NCBI GenBank assembly: GCA_018241865.1
Contig: JAFECY010000158.1
Coordinates: 1 to 5,477, forward strand
DNA: 5,477 nucleotides
Origin: Pseudomonadota bacterium
Lineage (GTDB): Bacteria; Pseudomonadota; Gammaproteobacteria; Burkholderiales; Burkholderiaceae_D
Reading direction: 5' to 3'
Positions 5,424-5,477 of the stretch are shown here, piece by piece. A program made the translations under genes and the position numbers. The notes below the pieces were generated by a model. That model was not told the DNA's origin, did not search any database, and saw only the letters and a program-made list of their open reading frames with translations. Within the stretch, counting starts at the first letter, position 1. Every line of letters starts with the position of its first letter.

Positions 5424-5477
5424 GGCTTGCGATGGCGTGATACGGGATGATGTTGTAAACGCGCCAAACACAGGGAC
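5424..5477. other. non-coding end of window, nothing supported
   Basis: These 54 bases hold no gene I can support. ATG 5432 stops after two codons. A GTG at 5437 opens a frame that is still open at the window edge, but no good ribosome site precedes it. No terminator-like hairpin with a T-run is seen after the last gene, so the operon may continue downstream. Confidence 0.4.

Noticed and set aside
5437..5477. Start of a further gene at GTG 5437
   Set aside because: Only 13 codons before the edge, no clear ribosome site, and no family similarity can be judged.
1..5477. CRISPR array, rRNA, tRNA, riboswitch, insertion sequence or retron-like element
   Set aside because: No regularly spaced repeats, conserved RNA cores, transposase or reverse transcriptase motifs were found on either strand.

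Overview
The window looks like the integrase-proximal half of an integrative mobile element (genomic island, cryptic prophage or phage satellite) in a proteobacterium, probably beta- or gammaproteobacterial. This rests on the gene families: a P4-type tyrosine integrase with an N-terminal arm-binding domain, an AlpA-like regulator and a Toprim/RepA-type primase-helicase. It also rests on the GC-rich coding style and strong Shine-Dalgarno sites. The genus cannot be fixed from the sequence. All supported genes are on the + strand; the minus strand carries only shadow frames.

Layout: bases 1-95 hold a compact cluster of four ATACCGT repeats (two facing two, with a 13-bp perfect inverted repeat) directly upstream of the integrase (96-1337). 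A 66-residue protein of unknown function follows (1365-1565). Next is a 148-bp gap with a hairpin before the AlpA-like HTH gene (1714-1944). From 1959 on the genes form a very tight operon. A 55-residue small gene (1959-2126) overlaps the primase-helicase (2123-4207) by ATGA. The primase-helicase overlaps a 144-residue protein with a TubC_N-like N-terminus (4204-4638), again by ATGA. One base later a 224-residue conserved hypothetical begins (4640-5314). A 75-residue protein with an STG...GKA...NA..HG signature (5196-5423) overlaps that gene's end by 119 bp in another frame. The last 54 bases show no supported gene.

How they may work together (inference): the integrase moves the element in and out of the chromosome, using or being controlled by the repeat cluster. 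The AlpA-like protein is the likely switch for integrase or replication genes. The Toprim-RepA fusion primes and unwinds element DNA after excision, comparable in role to the P4 alpha protein. The three genes downstream are co-translated accessory functions of unknown role. The order integrase, small gene, AlpA, primase, all co-oriented, resembles the core of Gram-negative phage-inducible islands. No capsid, terminase, toxin, defence or conjugation gene is visible, so the element's class stays open.
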